64,000 bases of DNA from Microbacterium testaceum StLB037 (GCF_900104345.1 NZ_FNJN01000008.1:174376-238375); one strand, 5' to 3'; numbered from the stretch's first letter, positions 37,665 to 46,918 are shown. Notes: generated by a model from the sequence alone, not told the origin. Made by a program: numbers and translations.

Positions 37665-37700
37665 AGAGGGGCCGGGATGCCACGGCATCCCGGCCCCTCT
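37665..37700. terminator. Strong terminator downstream of phoH (minus strand)
   Basis: A 17-bp perfect inverted repeat (37665-37681 with 37684-37700) lies 11 nt past the PhoH stop. It is built on one GGATGCC and one GGCATCC heptamer back to back. Confidence 0.8.
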
Positions 37701-37710
37701 CTCTTCACCG

Positions 37711-39072
37711 TTACGAGAGCTCGCCGGCCTCCAGCAGCTCCGTCACGAGCGCGGCGATGGCCGAACGCTCGGACCGCGTGAGGGTGACGTGACCGAACAG
37801 ACCGTGGCCCTTGAGCGTCTCGATCACCGAGGCGACGCCGTCGTGCCGACCGACGCGCAGGTTGTCACGCTGACCCACGTCGTGCGTCAGCACCACGCGG
37901 GAGTTCTGGCCGATGCGGCTCAGCACGGTGAGCAGCACGTTGCGCTCGAGCGACTGCGCCTCGTCGACGATCACGAACGCGTCGTGCAGCGACCGGCCGC
38001 GGATGTGCGTGAGCGGGAGCACCTCGAGCAGACCCCGAGCGAGCACCTCTTCGAGCACGTTGCCCGAGACGACCGAACCCAGCGTGTCGAAGACCGCCTG
38101 CCCCCAGGGGCCCATCTTCTCGGCCTGGTCGCCCGGGAGGTAGCCGAGCTCCTGGCCGCCGACGGCGAAGAGGGGGCGGAAGACGATGATCTTCTTCTGC
38201 TGCTGACGTTCGAGCACGGCCTCCAACGCCGCGCACAGCGCCAGCGCCGACTTCCCGGTGCCGGCCCGGCCGCCGAGCGAGACGATCCCCACCTCAGGGT
38301 CGAGGAGCAGGTCGAGCGCGATGCGCTGCTCGGCCGAGCGCCCGTGCAACCCGAACGCGTCGCGGTCACCGCGCACCAGGCGGTACTCCCCCTTGCCGGT
38401 CACCCGGCCGAGCGCCGATCCGCGCTCGGAGTGGATGACGAGGCCGGTGTTGATCGGCAGCCCCTTCACCGTTTCGCTGACGCCCACTTCGGTCTCGTAG
38501 AGGTCGGAGATCTCATCGCCCGAGAGGTCGATCGAGGCGATCCCGGTCCACCCGGAGTCCATCGCCTGCTCGGCGAGGTACTCCTCGGTGCTCAGACCGA
38601 GGGATGCCGCCTTCACGCGCATCGGGAGGTCCTTCGACACCACGGTGACCTCGGCGCCGTCCTGCGCGAGGTTCATCGCGACGGCGAGGATCCGGCTGTC
38701 GTTGCCGCCGGTGCGCATCCCCGAGGGCAGCACCTGCTGGTCGGTGTTGTTCAGCTCGACGCGGAGCGTGCCGTCGGTCCCGACCGGGACGGGGAAGTCC
38801 AGGCGGCCGTGCTCGATGCGGAGTTCGTCGAGGTGACGCAGGGCCTGGCGGGCGAAATACCCGATCTCGGGGTCGTGACGCTTCCCTTCCAGCTCGGTGA
38901 TCACCACGACGGGGATCACGACGGAGTTCTCGGCGAAGCGGAAGAACGCTCGCGGATCGCTCAGCAGGACGGAGGTGTCCAGGACGTACGTGCGAAGAGC
39001 CTGGTCGACTCCCGCTTCGGACTCGGTGCTCTCGACGACGTGACGCTGGTCGTACGGTGCTCGTGCAGTCAC
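37711..39072 (-). CDS. PIN domain-PhoH ATPase fusion (PhoH2 type)
   Basis: This 453-residue protein has an N-terminal PIN ribonuclease domain ([20 protein letters not shown] with acidic Asp, later [12 protein letters not shown]) and a C-terminal PhoH P-loop ATPase ([19 protein letters not shown], then [13 protein letters not shown] and [13 protein letters not shown]). Mycobacterial PhoH2 of this architecture is an RNA helicase/ribonuclease. The GTG at 39072 has GGGAGTGG just upstream; the frame stays open to 39129 but lacks a better site. It is single-gene with a strong terminator. Confidence 0.93.
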   Translation of the reverse strand: MTARAPYDQRHVVESTESEAGVDQALRTYVLDTSVLLSDPRAFFRFAENSVVIPVVVITELEGKRHDPEIGYFARQALRHLDELRIEHGRLDFPVPVGTDGTLRVELNNTDQQVLPSGMRTGGNDSRILAVAMNLAQDGAEVTVVSKDLPMRVKAASLGLSTEEYLAEQAMDSGWTGIASIDLSGDEISDLYETEVGVSETVKGLPINTGLVIHSERGSALGRVTGKGEYRLVRGDRDAFGLHGRSAEQRIALDLLLDPEVGIVSLGGRAGTGKSALALCAALEAVLERQQQKKIIVFRPLFAVGGQELGYLPGDQAEKMGPWGQAVFDTLGSVVSGNVLEEVLARGLLEVLPLTHIRGRSLHDAFVIVDEAQSLERNVLLTVLSRIGQNSRVVLTHDVGQRDNLRVGRHDGVASVIETLKGHGLFGHVTLTRSERSAIAALVTELLEAGELS

Positions 39073-39320
39073 AACCCACTCCCGACCCGGGTGAATCACC
39101 CGGTTGTCACGAGTCGACCTGTGGGTCACGAGTCGCGATCCGAAGGTCGACTCGACCGGACTCCGTGTCCGATGTGATCACCGTACGACTCCGCGACACC
39201 CTCGAGGGTCGTTAACACGCCGCGAATATGACGAGTTCGTGAACAGCGCGTTCGCGCGGCTCGCGGCCGCGAAGTAGTTCACCGGATGCCGTGCGCCGGC
39301 GCCGCCGCGCGGGGCAAGTG

Positions 39321-40103
39321 TTACTGCCCGAAGCGTCGGTCGCGCGCCGCGAAGTCGCGGATCGCGCGCAGGAAGTCCACCTCGCGCAGGTCGGGACCGA
39401 GGGCCTCGACGAAGTAGAACTCCGAGTGCGCGGACTGCCAGAGCAGGAAGTCGCTGAGCCGCTGCTCGCCCGAGGTGCGGATGACGAGGTCGGGATCGGC
39501 CTGGCCGCCCGTGTACAGGTGCTCGCCGATCTGCTCCGGGGTGAGACTCGCGGCGAGCTCTTCGAGGGATCCACCCGACTGATCGTGCTTGGCGATGATC
39601 GAGCGCACGGCATCCACGATCTCGCTCCGACCGCCGTACCCGACGGCGAGATTGACGTGCAGACCCTTGTGCCCCCGCGTGCGCTCGGTGACCTCGTGCA
39701 ACACCTCGGCGAGCTCCGTCGGCAGGCCCTCGGCGCGGCCCACGTGCTTGACCCGCCAGTTTGGCTCGTGCGAGAGCTCCGCGGCCAGCTCGGCGATGAT
39801 CTCGAGCAGGTCCTGCAGCTCCTGACTGTCGCGCTTGACGAGGTTGTCGTTCGAGAGCAGGTACAGCGACACCACCTCGATGCCGAGGTCGTCGCACCAG
39901 CGGAGAAACTCGTGCATCTTGGCCGCCCCCGCGCGGTGACCGTGTGCGGCGCTGTCGTAGCCGAGCTGTCGCGCCCACCGACGGTTGCCGTCGATCATCA
40001 TCGCGACGTGGTGCGGCACGGTGGCCGGCATGCGACGGCGAAGGCGCGAGATGTAGAGACGGTAGAGGGGGCCTCGCCCCTCGTTCTTCCGCATACGCGC
40101 CAC
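39321..40103 (-). CDS. uppS: Cis-prenyl transferase (isoprenyl/undecaprenyl diphosphate synthase family)
   Basis: This 260-residue enzyme adds IPP units in Z configuration. It has HVAMMIDGNRRWARQLG with the catalytic Asp, AHGHRAGAAKMHEFLRW, LYLLSNDNLVKR, DLVIRTSGEQRLSDFLLWQ and ALGPDLREVDFLRAI. SNDNL instead of STENW places it with the short-chain Z-FPP synthases of actinobacteria (Rv1086-like) rather than classic UppS, so the symbol marks the family only. A GTG at 40103 or an ATG three codons later (40094) may be the start. Confidence 0.9.
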   Translation of the reverse strand: MARMRKNEGRGPLYRLYISRLRRRMPATVPHHVAMMIDGNRRWARQLGYDSAAHGHRAGAAKMHEFLRWCDDLGIEVVSLYLLSNDNLVKRDSQELQDLLEIIAELAAELSHEPNWRVKHVGRAEGLPTELAEVLHEVTERTRGHKGLHVNLAVGYGGRSEIVDAVRSIIAKHDQSGGSLEELAASLTPEQIGEHLYTGGQADPDLVIRTSGEQRLSDFLLWQSAHSEFYFVEALGPDLREVDFLRAIRDFAARDRRFGQ

Positions 40104-40226
40104 CCGCCTACGCTACCGCGTCACGGGCGACGTCACGGGTCTGAAACGGGTGACGCTTCCTGGGGGAACGGTGAGCGGATCGCCCATGTACCACCCGGAG
40201 CATGGGGGCCGACGTAGGGTCGAAGC

Positions 40227-40952
40227 GTGACGAGCTCGACCCCCGCAGACGGCCCCGACCTGCCCCAGCTCCCCCTCTTGGAGGCGGGCGCTCTGGGCGC
40301 GCAGGCCGATCTCAAGCCCACCTGGCGCGGCTGGATCCACGCGGGCACGTTCCCCGTCGCGATCGTCGCCGGCATCGTCCTGATCACCCTCGCCCAGGGC
40401 ACGCCCGCCAAGTGGGCGGCGGCGGTGTTCATGGTGACGTCGATGCTGCTGTTCGGCAACTCCGCGCTCTACCACCGCTTCCACTGGAAGCCGAAGACGC
40501 TGGCCGTGCTCAAGCGCATCGACCACGCCAACATCTTCCTGCTGATCGCCGGCACGTACACGCCCCTGGCCGTCCTGGCCCTGCCGACCCCCAAGACCAC
40601 GCTGCTGCTGTCGATCGTGTGGGGTGGGGCGATCCTCGGCATCCTGTTCCGGGTCTTCTGGATCAACGCTCCGCGCTGGCTCTACGTCGCGCTGTACCTC
40701 GCGCTCGGCTGGGCCGCCGTGATGTACCTGGGCGACCTGCTCGCGGCGAACGTCGCGATGATGGTGCTGGTCGTCGTCGGCGGACTGCTCTACACGGCCG
40801 GCGCGATCGTCTACGCCCTCAAGAAGCCCAACCCGTGGCCGGGGCACTTCGGGTTCCACGAGATCTTCCACGTGTGCACCGTGCTGGCGTTCCTCTGCCA
40901 CTGGACGGCGTGCCTGCTGATCTCGCTCGCCCCCGCGTACCACGGCGGCTGA
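40227..40952 (+). CDS. trhA: Hemolysin III/TrhA (PAQR family) membrane protein
   Basis: This 241-residue seven-helix protein has the PAQR marks: an SALYHRFHW segment (about 72-80) with conserved Ser and His, IDHANIFLLIAGTYTPLAV (about 93-111) and FGFHEIFHVCTVLAFLCHW near the C-terminus with the last metal-site His residues. TrhA proteins affect membrane lipid homeostasis; the hemolysin name is historical. The GTG at 40227 has TAGGGT 6 nt upstream, so it is leaderless. It is divergent from the prenyl transferase gene, the same pairing as in mycobacteria. Confidence 0.92.
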   Translation: MTSSTPADGPDLPQLPLLEAGALGAQADLKPTWRGWIHAGTFPVAIVAGIVLITLAQGTPAKWAAAVFMVTSMLLFGNSALYHRFHWKPKTLAVLKRIDHANIFLLIAGTYTPLAVLALPTPKTTLLLSIVWGGAILGILFRVFWINAPRWLYVALYLALGWAAVMYLGDLLAANVAMMVLVVVGGLLYTAGAIVYALKKPNPWPGHFGFHEIFHVCTVLAFLCHWTACLLISLAPAYHGG

Positions 40953-41072
40953 TCGCGCCGCGCATCCCGCGCGAGTCGCCAGGATGCGTCGCGTCGGAAA
41001 GGTCTGAGGCGACGATCATCAGCGAGTCACACGGTGACGGCGATGCCGGATGCCGGGGCCTCCGACAACCGC

Positions 41073-41348
41073 TCAGTCGCGGGGAGCGGCCGGGTCGATG
41101 TCCTGGTCGTCGACTGCGCTGGCGTTCTCGGCGGCGCGCGCCTGCTCCTCGGCATCCAGCTCCGCATTCACTTCTTCGCGGTACCGACCACGGCGGATGC
41201 GACGCAGCATGTCCCACACGAGGAGGAAGACCGCGACGCCGATGAAGGCGATCGCGGCGAAGCCGAGCGGCCCGGGCGTCACGATCGACTCGTCGGGGGT
41301 GACGACCGGGGAGGGTGTGGTCGCGAGAGCGACGATCACGGAGTGCAT
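41073..41348 (-). CDS. Small single-pass membrane protein (Rv1083-like by position)
   Basis: This 91-residue protein has a short outside N-terminus (TPSPVVTPDESIVTPGP), one helix (LGFAAIAFIGVAVFLLVWDML, about 28-48) and a basic then acidic cytoplasmic tail (RRIRRGRYREEVNAELDAEE). GAAGGACT precedes the ATG at 41348. Its place beside DUF4307 and TrhA genes parallels the small membrane gene next to mca in mycobacteria, recalled from memory. No function is known. Confidence 0.75.
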   Translation of the reverse strand: MHSVIVALATTPSPVVTPDESIVTPGPLGFAAIAFIGVAVFLLVWDMLRRIRRGRYREEVNAELDAEEQARAAENASAVDDQDIDPAAPRD

Positions 41349-41411
41349 GGAGTCCTTCGGTCCGGGCGGAAGCGCGTAGCCTGGTACTCCAGCCTAAAGC
41401 CCGGGGAGACC

Positions 41412-41807
41412 ATGACGACGCAAGCCCTGCTCGATGACCGTTACGGGCGCACGCGGTCGCCCCGACGGCGCATCGTCGGCTGGTCGATCGTCGCGGTGCT
41501 CGCGCTCGGAGCCATCGGGTATCTCGGCTACACGACGTTCGCCAGCAGTGCCGCCTCGGTCACGGCCACCGACACCGGCTTCACCGTCACCGACGACAAG
41601 TCCGTCACGGCGAGTTTCCAGATCACCGCCCCCGTCGGCAAGCCGGTCGCCTGCGCCCTCGAGGCACGCGACGAAGACCACGGCACCGTGGGCTGGAGGG
41701 TCGTGCAGTACCCGGCATCCGACGACGCATCCCGCGCCTTCTCCGAGACGATTCCGACGCTCTCGCTGGCGACGACGGGTTTTGTCAACGCCTGCTGGGT
41801 GCCGTAA
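41412..41807 (+). CDS. DUF4307 family membrane protein
   Basis: This 131-residue protein has a basic N-terminus (DDRYGRTRSPRRR), one helix (GWSIVAVLALGAIGYLGYTTF) and an extracytoplasmic immunoglobulin-like domain with FTVTDDKSVTASFQITAPVG, VACALEARDEDHGTVGW and the end FVNACWVP. This is the DUF4307 pattern; the family sits beside mca and greA in actinobacteria. GGGGAGA precedes the ATG at 41412 by a few nt. Two Cys in the outer domain (CALEA and NACW) could form a disulfide. Confidence 0.82.
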   Translation: MTTQALLDDRYGRTRSPRRRIVGWSIVAVLALGAIGYLGYTTFASSAASVTATDTGFTVTDDKSVTASFQITAPVGKPVACALEARDEDHGTVGWRVVQYPASDDASRAFSETIPTLSLATTGFVNACWVP

Positions 41808-41825
41808 ACTCGCGGGATCACGACG

Positions 41826-41852
41826 CGCCCCGGCTCGATGCCGGGGCGTTCG
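41826..41852 (+). terminator. Terminator between DUF4307 gene and greA
   Basis: CGCCCCGGC (41826-41834) pairs with GCCGGGGCG (41840-41848) over a TCGAT loop, followed by TTCG. It separates the two genes into distinct transcripts, at least in part. Confidence 0.65.
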
Positions 41853-41910
41853 ACATATCCCCCGCCGGCGGCCGCACGCGCGCCGTCAGCGCCTCGACGA
41901 AGGAGTACCC

Positions 41911-42402
41911 GTGTCCAACGACGCTCAGGTGACGTTCCTCACGCAAGACGCCTACGACCGCCTTCATAACGAACTCGAGCACCTCTCGACGACGGGCCGG
42001 GAAGAGATCGCCAAGCGCATCGAGGCCGCCCGCGAAGAGGGAGACCTCAAAGAGAACGGCGGCTACCACGCCGCCAAGGACGAGCAGGGCAAGCAGGAGG
42101 CCCGCATCCGTACCCTGCAGCAGCTGCTCAAGGACGCCAAGGTCGGCGAAGCCCCCGAGAGCCACGGCGTCGTCGAGTCGGGCACCGTCGTGACCGCGAT
42201 CGTCGCGGGCGGCGAGGAGAAGTTCCTCCTCGGCAACCGCGAGATCGCGGCCAACTCCGAGCTCGACGTCTACAGCGAGGCCTCGCCCCTCGGCGCGGCC
42301 ATCATGGGCCTCAAAGAGGGCGACAAGGGCTCGTACACCGCGCCCAACGGCAAAGAGATCTCGGTCGAGGTCGTCAAGGTCGAGACGTACTCGGGCCAGT
42401 AA
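41911..42402 (+). CDS. greA: Transcription elongation factor GreA
   Basis: This 163-residue factor rescues backtracked RNA polymerase by stimulating transcript cleavage. The N-terminal coiled coil carries the acidic tip in AREEGDLKENGGYHAAKDEQ (about 39-58), and the C-terminal FKBP-like domain has NSELDVYSEASPLGAAIMG. GAAGGAG precedes the GTG at 41911 by 6 nt. A terminator lies downstream. Complete and typical. Confidence 0.96.
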   Translation: MSNDAQVTFLTQDAYDRLHNELEHLSTTGREEIAKRIEAAREEGDLKENGGYHAAKDEQGKQEARIRTLQQLLKDAKVGEAPESHGVVESGTVVTAIVAGGEEKFLLGNREIAANSELDVYSEASPLGAAIMGLKEGDKGSYTAPNGKEISVEVVKVETYSGQ

Positions 42403-42415
42403 CCCGCCTGTCGCC

Positions 42416-42460
42416 CGCGAGCCGCTCCCCCGTCATCGGGTGGGGCGGCTCGCGGCGTTT
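42416..42460. terminator. Bidirectional terminator between greA and ilvA
   Basis: A 13-bp stem (42416-42428 with 42442-42454) is followed by GCGTTT. The genes on each side converge here. Confidence 0.75.
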
Positions 42461-42471
42461 CTGCTCTCGGG

Positions 42472-43701
42472 TCAGTTGGGGACGACGGTCGCGACGAACC
42501 CGGCGTCCTCGAGCGTCTGGATGACCAGAGCCCGGTGCTCCTCACCGCGCGTCTCGACGCTCAGCTGGAGGATCACCTCGCTGATCTGCAGTCCCTGACC
42601 GTGACGCGTATGCAGCACCTCGATCACGTTGGCGCCCACGCCGGCGAGCAGCTCGGACACCCGAGCGAGCTGGCCCGGGCGGTCGGGCAGCGGAATGCGA
42701 AGGGACATGTAGCGACCGGATGCCGAGAGCCCGTGCGCCACGACCCGTTGCAGCAGGAGGGGGTCGATGTTGCCCCCCGAGAGGATCGTGACGGTCGGGC
42801 CGGTCGCTTTCACCTTGCCCGCCAGGATCGCTGCGACACCTACGGCCCCCGCCGGTTCGACGACCTGCTTGGCGCGCTCGAGGAGGACGAGGAGCGCTCG
42901 AGCGATGTCGTCCTCGGTCACGGTGACGACCTCGTCGACGTATTGGCGGATCAGTTCGAAGGGCAGGTCACCGGGACGGGCGACGGCGATGCCGTCGGCG
43001 ATCGTCGGCGTCGTCTCGACCTGCATGGGGTATCCCGCGGCGAGCGACGAGGGGTAGGCGGCGGAGTTGTGCGCCTGCACGCCGATGATGCGGACCTCGC
43101 GCCCCTCGGCGGCCGCCCGGGCCTTCACCGCGGCGGCGACGCCCGCGGCGAGCCCTCCCCCGCCGATCCCGACGATCACCGTCTCGAGGTCGGGCATGTC
43201 CTCGACGAGCTCGAGGCCCAGCGTCCCTTGACCCACGACGATGTCGCGGTGGTCGAAGGGATGGATCAGCACGGCCCCCGTGCGCTCGGCGAACTCAGCG
43301 GCCAGGCGGAGCGGCGTCTCGACGGTCGCACCCTCGAGGATCACCTCGGCGCCGTACCCTCGCGTGGCGAGGAGCTTGGGCACGGGCACGCCCAACGGCA
43401 TGAAGATCGTCGCCGCGATGCCGAGCTGCTGCGCGGCCAGGGCCACGCCCTGAGCGTGATTGCCCGCGGATGCCGCGACGACGCCGCGCGCGCGCTCCTC
43501 GGCCGTGAGACGCGAGAGGCGGTAGGTCGCGCCGCGGATCTTGAACGAACCGGTGCGCTGGAGGTTCTCGAGCTTGAGGCTCACCGGCACGCCGAGGAGC
43601 TCGGTCAGATGCAGCGACTCATCGAGCGGGGTTCGCGTGATGATGCCGCGCAGGTTCTGCGCGGCATCTTCGAACTCGGCCAGGGTGGGAGTGTCGTTCA
43701 T
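42472..43701 (-). CDS. ilvA: Threonine ammonia-lyase (serine/threonine dehydratase) with ACT domain
   Basis: This 409-residue PLP enzyme deaminates threonine to 2-oxobutanoate. It has the PLP lysine in TGSFKIRGATYRL (about 54), SAGNHAQGVA, the Gly-rich loop GIGGGGLAAG and LSGGNIDPLL. A single C-terminal ACT domain (LPDRPGQLARVSELLAG, about 330-409) marks the short form, between biosynthetic IlvA (two ACT-like domains) and catabolic TdcB, so a biosynthetic role is likely but not certain. The stop side faces greA, and the ATG overlaps the AI-2E gene's stop. Confidence 0.92.
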   Translation of the reverse strand: MNDTPTLAEFEDAAQNLRGIITRTPLDESLHLTELLGVPVSLKLENLQRTGSFKIRGATYRLSRLTAEERARGVVAASAGNHAQGVALAAQQLGIAATIFMPLGVPVPKLLATRGYGAEVILEGATVETPLRLAAEFAERTGAVLIHPFDHRDIVVGQGTLGLELVEDMPDLETVIVGIGGGGLAAGVAAAVKARAAAEGREVRIIGVQAHNSAAYPSSLAAGYPMQVETTPTIADGIAVARPGDLPFELIRQYVDEVVTVTEDDIARALLVLLERAKQVVEPAGAVGVAAILAGKVKATGPTVTILSGGNIDPLLLQRVVAHGLSASGRYMSLRIPLPDRPGQLARVSELLAGVGANVIEVLHTRHGQGLQISEVILQLSVETRGEEHRALVIQTLEDAGFVATVVPN

Positions 43702-44888
43702 GATCTCCTTCCGCGCTCGCGCGGGACGGTCCGCCAGATCAGATCCGGGGATGCCAAAACCTCACCGTCGCGCTTCCACGCCTTGGTGCTCAGATAGACG
43801 GCGACGACGTTCACGAATGCGGCGAGCGGTACCGCGAAGAGCGCTCCGGCGATGCCGCCGACCATCGCGCCGCCCGCCACCACGAGCACGACCGCGAGGG
43901 GGTGCACCTTCACGGCGGAGCCCATGAGGATCGGCTGCAGGATGTGGCTCTCGATCTGCTGCACGGCCAACACGACGATGAGCATGAACAGGGCGATGAG
44001 TGGACCGTTGTAGACCAGCGCGATGAAGACGGCGAGGGCTCCCGTGGCGACGGCGCCGACGAAGGGGATGAACGCGCCGAGGAACACCAGGACGGCGATG
44101 GGGATCGACAGCGGCACGCCCAGCAGGAAGGCGCCCAGGCCGATGCCGATCGCGTCGATCGTGGCGACGAGCAGCTGCGTGCGCGCGTAGCTCTTCACGG
44201 TGCGCCACCCCGCGCGACCGGCTCCGTCGACGGCGGGACGCGCGACGCGGGGGAACAACCGGGTCGTCCAACGCCAGATGCCGCCGCCGTCGGCGAGCAG
44301 GCAGAGCAGGATGAACAGCGTCAGCAGCACGCCGGTTCCGACGTGACCGATCGTGGTGCCGATCGCCAGCGCACCGGTCCAGAGCACCTCCGCCTGCTGC
44401 TGCAGGAAGGTACCCGCCTGCCGGAGCCCGTCGTCGATCTGCTGAGCGCTCAGGTGGAGCGGACCGTCGATGAGGTACTGGCGGAACTGCGAGACGGCGT
44501 CGACGGTGCGCTGACGGACCGAACCGAACTCGCGCGTGATCTGCCAGACGGCCAGCCAGACCAGCCCCGAGATGACGGCGATGGTACCGAGGACCGTGAC
44601 GACGATGGCCAGCCACTTCGGCCACCGGTGGCGCTGCAGGAACGAGAAGGCCGGCCACACCAGCGCAGTGACGAGGATCGCGATGAGCAGCGGCACGACC
44701 AGCAGCTTCAGCTGGATGACCACGAACACCACGACGGCCAGGGCGGCCGCGATCACGAGCAGGCGCCAGGCGTAGGCCGTGGCCTGTCGCAGCGCCGGGG
44801 GCACCGGCGGTTGCAGGTCGCTCGAGACCGTGCGCCGCTTGAGGGCGTCGAGGAACGATCCGCGAGGTTCGGGATCAGTGCCGCTCAT
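43698..44888 (-). CDS. AI-2E family transporter-like membrane protein
   Basis: This 396-residue protein has about eight hydrophobic segments grouped at 40-130 and 185-360, with a helical soluble insert between (VRQRTVDAVSQFRQYLIDG). Family motifs are GAFLLGVPLSIPIAVLVFLG, IPFVGAVATGALAVFIAL and HILQPILMGSAVKVHPLAV. AI-2E members export or exchange diverse small solutes. The ATG at 44888 has TAGGCT 6 nt upstream and the TGTCGG element, so it is leaderless. The stop overlaps the ilvA ATG by 4 nt. Confidence 0.9.
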   Translation of the reverse strand: MSGTDPEPRGSFLDALKRRTVSSDLQPPVPPALRQATAYAWRLLVIAAALAVVVFVVIQLKLLVVPLLIAILVTALVWPAFSFLQRHRWPKWLAIVVTVLGTIAVISGLVWLAVWQITREFGSVRQRTVDAVSQFRQYLIDGPLHLSAQQIDDGLRQAGTFLQQQAEVLWTGALAIGTTIGHVGTGVLLTLFILLCLLADGGGIWRWTTRLFPRVARPAVDGAGRAGWRTVKSYARTQLLVATIDAIGIGLGAFLLGVPLSIPIAVLVFLGAFIPFVGAVATGALAVFIALVYNGPLIALFMLIVVLAVQQIESHILQPILMGSAVKVHPLAVVLVVAGGAMVGGIAGALFAVPLAAFVNVVAVYLSTKAWKRDGEVLASPDLIWRTVPRERGRRS

Positions 44889-44894
44889 CCCGTC

Positions 44895-44916
44895 AGCCTA
44901 CCGCCGCCCTCCGACA
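44895..44916 (-). promoter_or_regulatory. RecA-NDp/PafBC-like promoter of the AI-2E/ilvA operon
   Basis: On the minus strand TGTCGG (44916-44911), 10 nt and TAGGCT (44900-44895) stand 6 nt before the ATG at 44888. It is one half of a back-to-back pair with the ycaQ promoter. Confidence 0.62.
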
Positions 44917-44930
44917 TGCACCGCCGAGCA

Positions 44931-44952
44931 TGTCGGAGGTGGCCGATACGGT
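44931..44952 (+). promoter_or_regulatory. RecA-NDp/PafBC-like promoter of ycaQ
   Basis: TGTCGG (44931-44936), 10 nt and TACGGT (44947-44952) stand 7 nt before the ATG at 44960. Only 14 bp separate its upstream end from that of the AI-2E promoter. Confidence 0.62.
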
Positions 44953-44959
44953 GACAGAC

Positions 44960-46201
44960 ATGACCACGACGCTTCGTCGCGCCGACGCCCGCCGCATCGC
45001 CTTGGCCGCCCAGGGCTTCGCCCGCCCCCGGCCCGGCACCGTCGGCACCCGGCAGATCACCAGCGCTCTGCACCGCATGCGCATCCTCCAGATCGACTCC
45101 GTCAACGTCTTCTCGCGCTCGCACTACATGCCGCTGTTCGCGCGCCTCGGCGCCTACGACACGGCCCTGCTCGACAAGCTGGCCTTCGCCCGGCGTCCGT
45201 CGTGGGTGGAGTCGTGGGCGCACGTCGCCTCGCTGGTGTCGGTCGACGACTGGCCGCTGCTGCAGTTCCGCCGCGACGATCTGCGGGCGAAGTACGGGCA
45301 CGATGCCTGGGCCGAGGCCAATCAGCCCCTCCTGCAGTGGCTCCGCGACGAGCTCGCCGACCGCGGCCCCCTGCGCCCGGCCGAGATCGACCACGATGCG
45401 CGCAGCGGGTCGCGTGGGTCGTGGTGGGGCTGGGACGACGTCAAGAACGGCCTGGAACGCCTGTGGCTGTTCGGAGAGGTGGCCATCGCGGGGCGGCGCG
45501 GCTTCGAGCGGCGCTACGCCCTGGCATCCGACGTCCTGCCCTCCGAGGCCCTGCAGACCGCCGTCCCCCGTCCCGAGGCGATCGCCGAGCTGGTGCGCCG
45601 CGCCGCTGTGGCCTACGGCGTCGCGACGGCCGCCGACCTGGCCGATTACTGGCGCGTCCGCGATCGTCCCGCGGTGATGGCGGCGATCCACGATCTCGTC
45701 GAGGACGGAGAGCTGATCCCCGTCGAGGTCGAGGGCTGGGCGATCGCCGGCCGCCCCGCCAAAGCGTGGCTGCACCGCGACGCCGCGCGCCCCCGCAGAG
45801 TGGATGCCGCGGCGATCCTCACCCCGTTCGACCCGGTCGTGTGGTTCCGCGATCGCGCCGAGCGCCTGTTCGACTTCGACTACCGCATCGAGATCTACAC
45901 ACCGGCCCCCCAGCGCCGGTTCGGGTACTACTCGCTGCCCGTCCTCGTCGGAGACGACGTGGTCGGCCGGGTGGACCTCAAGGCCGATCGCGCGTCGGGC
46001 GCCCTGCGCGTCCAGTCCGCGTGGTGGGAGCAGGGTGCTGCGCCGGATGCCGCCGACCGTGTCGCCGCCGAGCTGCTCACGGCAGCGCGCTGGCAGGGCC
46101 TGGACCGCGTCACCGTGTCGCGGTGGGGTGATGCCACCGATGACCTGGCCGGGGCCCTGCGCGCCGAGCGGCATGACCACCCCGATGGTCGCGCGAACTG
46201 A
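44960..46201 (+). CDS. YcaQ-family winged-helix DNA glycosylase (interstrand crosslink repair type)
   Basis: This 413-residue protein of the HTH_42/YcaQ family has the signature LQIDSVNVFSRSHYMPLFAR (about 36-55), whose QxD region is catalytic in crosslink glycosylases, then WAHVASLV, WGWDDVKNGLERLWLFGEV and the DNA-binding ILTPFDPVVWFRDRAERLFD. Bacterial YcaQ/AlkX unhook interstrand crosslinks. The ATG at 44960 rather than 44930 is chosen because 44930 lies inside the promoter element. Damage-type control agrees with the repair role. Confidence 0.9.
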   Translation: MTTTLRRADARRIALAAQGFARPRPGTVGTRQITSALHRMRILQIDSVNVFSRSHYMPLFARLGAYDTALLDKLAFARRPSWVESWAHVASLVSVDDWPLLQFRRDDLRAKYGHDAWAEANQPLLQWLRDELADRGPLRPAEIDHDARSGSRGSWWGWDDVKNGLERLWLFGEVAIAGRRGFERRYALASDVLPSEALQTAVPRPEAIAELVRRAAVAYGVATAADLADYWRVRDRPAVMAAIHDLVEDGELIPVEVEGWAIAGRPAKAWLHRDAARPRRVDAAAILTPFDPVVWFRDRAERLFDFDYRIEIYTPAPQRRFGYYSLPVLVGDDVVGRVDLKADRASGALRVQSAWWEQGAAPDAADRVAAELLTAARWQGLDRVTVSRWGDATDDLAGALRAERHDHPDGRAN

Positions 46202-46203
46202 AA

Positions 46204-46235
46204 CGCGCCCCTTCTGCCGAAGCGGAGGGGGCGCG
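46204..46235. terminator. Terminator between ycaQ and lemA
   Basis: CGCGCCCC (46204-46211) pairs with GGGGCGCG (46228-46235) across a loop with partial pairing. The flanking genes converge. Confidence 0.6.
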
Positions 46236-46240
46236 ATTCG

Positions 46241-46810
46241 TCAGAACTGCACGCGGGGCGGTTCGGCGATCGCGGCGCCGTCGATGACCTCGAAGAACTC
46301 CCGCTCGTGGAAGCCGAGCTGACGGGCGAAGAGGTTGTTGGGGAACACCTTGATCTTGGTGTTCAGCTCGCGCACTCCGCCGTTGTAGAACCGGCGCGAC
46401 GCCTGGATCTTGTCTTCGGTGTCGACGATCGAGTGCTGAAGCTGCAGGAAGTTCTGGCTGGCCTGGAGCTGCGGGTACGCCTCGGCGACCGCGAACAGCG
46501 ACTTCAGCGCCTGCTGCATGTGGCCCTCGGCGACACCGGCCTCGGCAGGGCTCTGCGCCGAGAGCGTCTCGGCGCGGGCGCGCGTGACGTTCTCGAACAC
46601 GGCCTTCTCGTGAGCCGCGTACCCCTTCACCGTCTCGATGAGGTTGGGCAGCAGGTCGGCGCGTCGCTTGAGCTGGACCGTGATGTCACTCCACGCCTCG
46701 TCGACACGCACGTTCAGCGCGACGAGGGCGTTATAGGTGGCCCACAGGTAGATGCCGGCGATGATCAGGATGCCGACGATCACGATGACCGGTACGAGCC
46801 ACTCCCACAT
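46241..46810 (-). CDS. lemA: LemA family protein
   Basis: This 189-residue protein has one N-terminal helix (WLVPVIVIVGILIIAGIYLW) and the LemA helical domain: YNALVALNVRVDEAWSDITV, RADLLPNLIETVKGYAAHEK, SQNFLQLQHSIVDTEDKIQA, RRFYNGGVRELN and FPNNLFARQLGF, all diagnostic. LemA proteins are exposed outside with unknown function. GGGGAC lies before the ATG at 46810. Oddly no TPM-domain or heat-shock partner gene accompanies it here. Confidence 0.92.
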   Translation of the reverse strand: MWEWLVPVIVIVGILIIAGIYLWATYNALVALNVRVDEAWSDITVQLKRRADLLPNLIETVKGYAAHEKAVFENVTRARAETLSAQSPAEAGVAEGHMQQALKSLFAVAEAYPQLQASQNFLQLQHSIVDTEDKIQASRRFYNGGVRELNTKIKVFPNNLFARQLGFHEREFFEVIDGAAIAEPPRVQF

Positions 46811-46918
46811 AAGTCCCCACACTCCGTTCGAGAGATTGCCCTTCAGTGTAACCGCGGGCCGCACAGCGTTACGGGCAGCGGCCGGGGACTCCCAGGGGAT
46901 GTCCACGAGACGGAGCAC

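Noticed and set aside
41059..41067. Seventh TGTCGGAGG copy (minus strand)
   Set aside because: No TANNNT follows at the right distance and no gene start lies downstream on that strand, only the 3' end of trhA. Counted as background.
42472..43701. ilvA as a tandem attenuated branched-chain operon member
   Set aside because: No leader peptide or ilv neighbours are present; it is simply coupled to the AI-2E gene upstream of it.
44908..44939. 12-bp inverted repeat CCTCCGACATGC / GCATGTCGGAGG taken as an operator
   Set aside because: Each arm is the TGTCGGAGG element of one of two divergent promoters with exact spacing to its own -10 and ATG. The dyad follows from their back-to-back arrangement.
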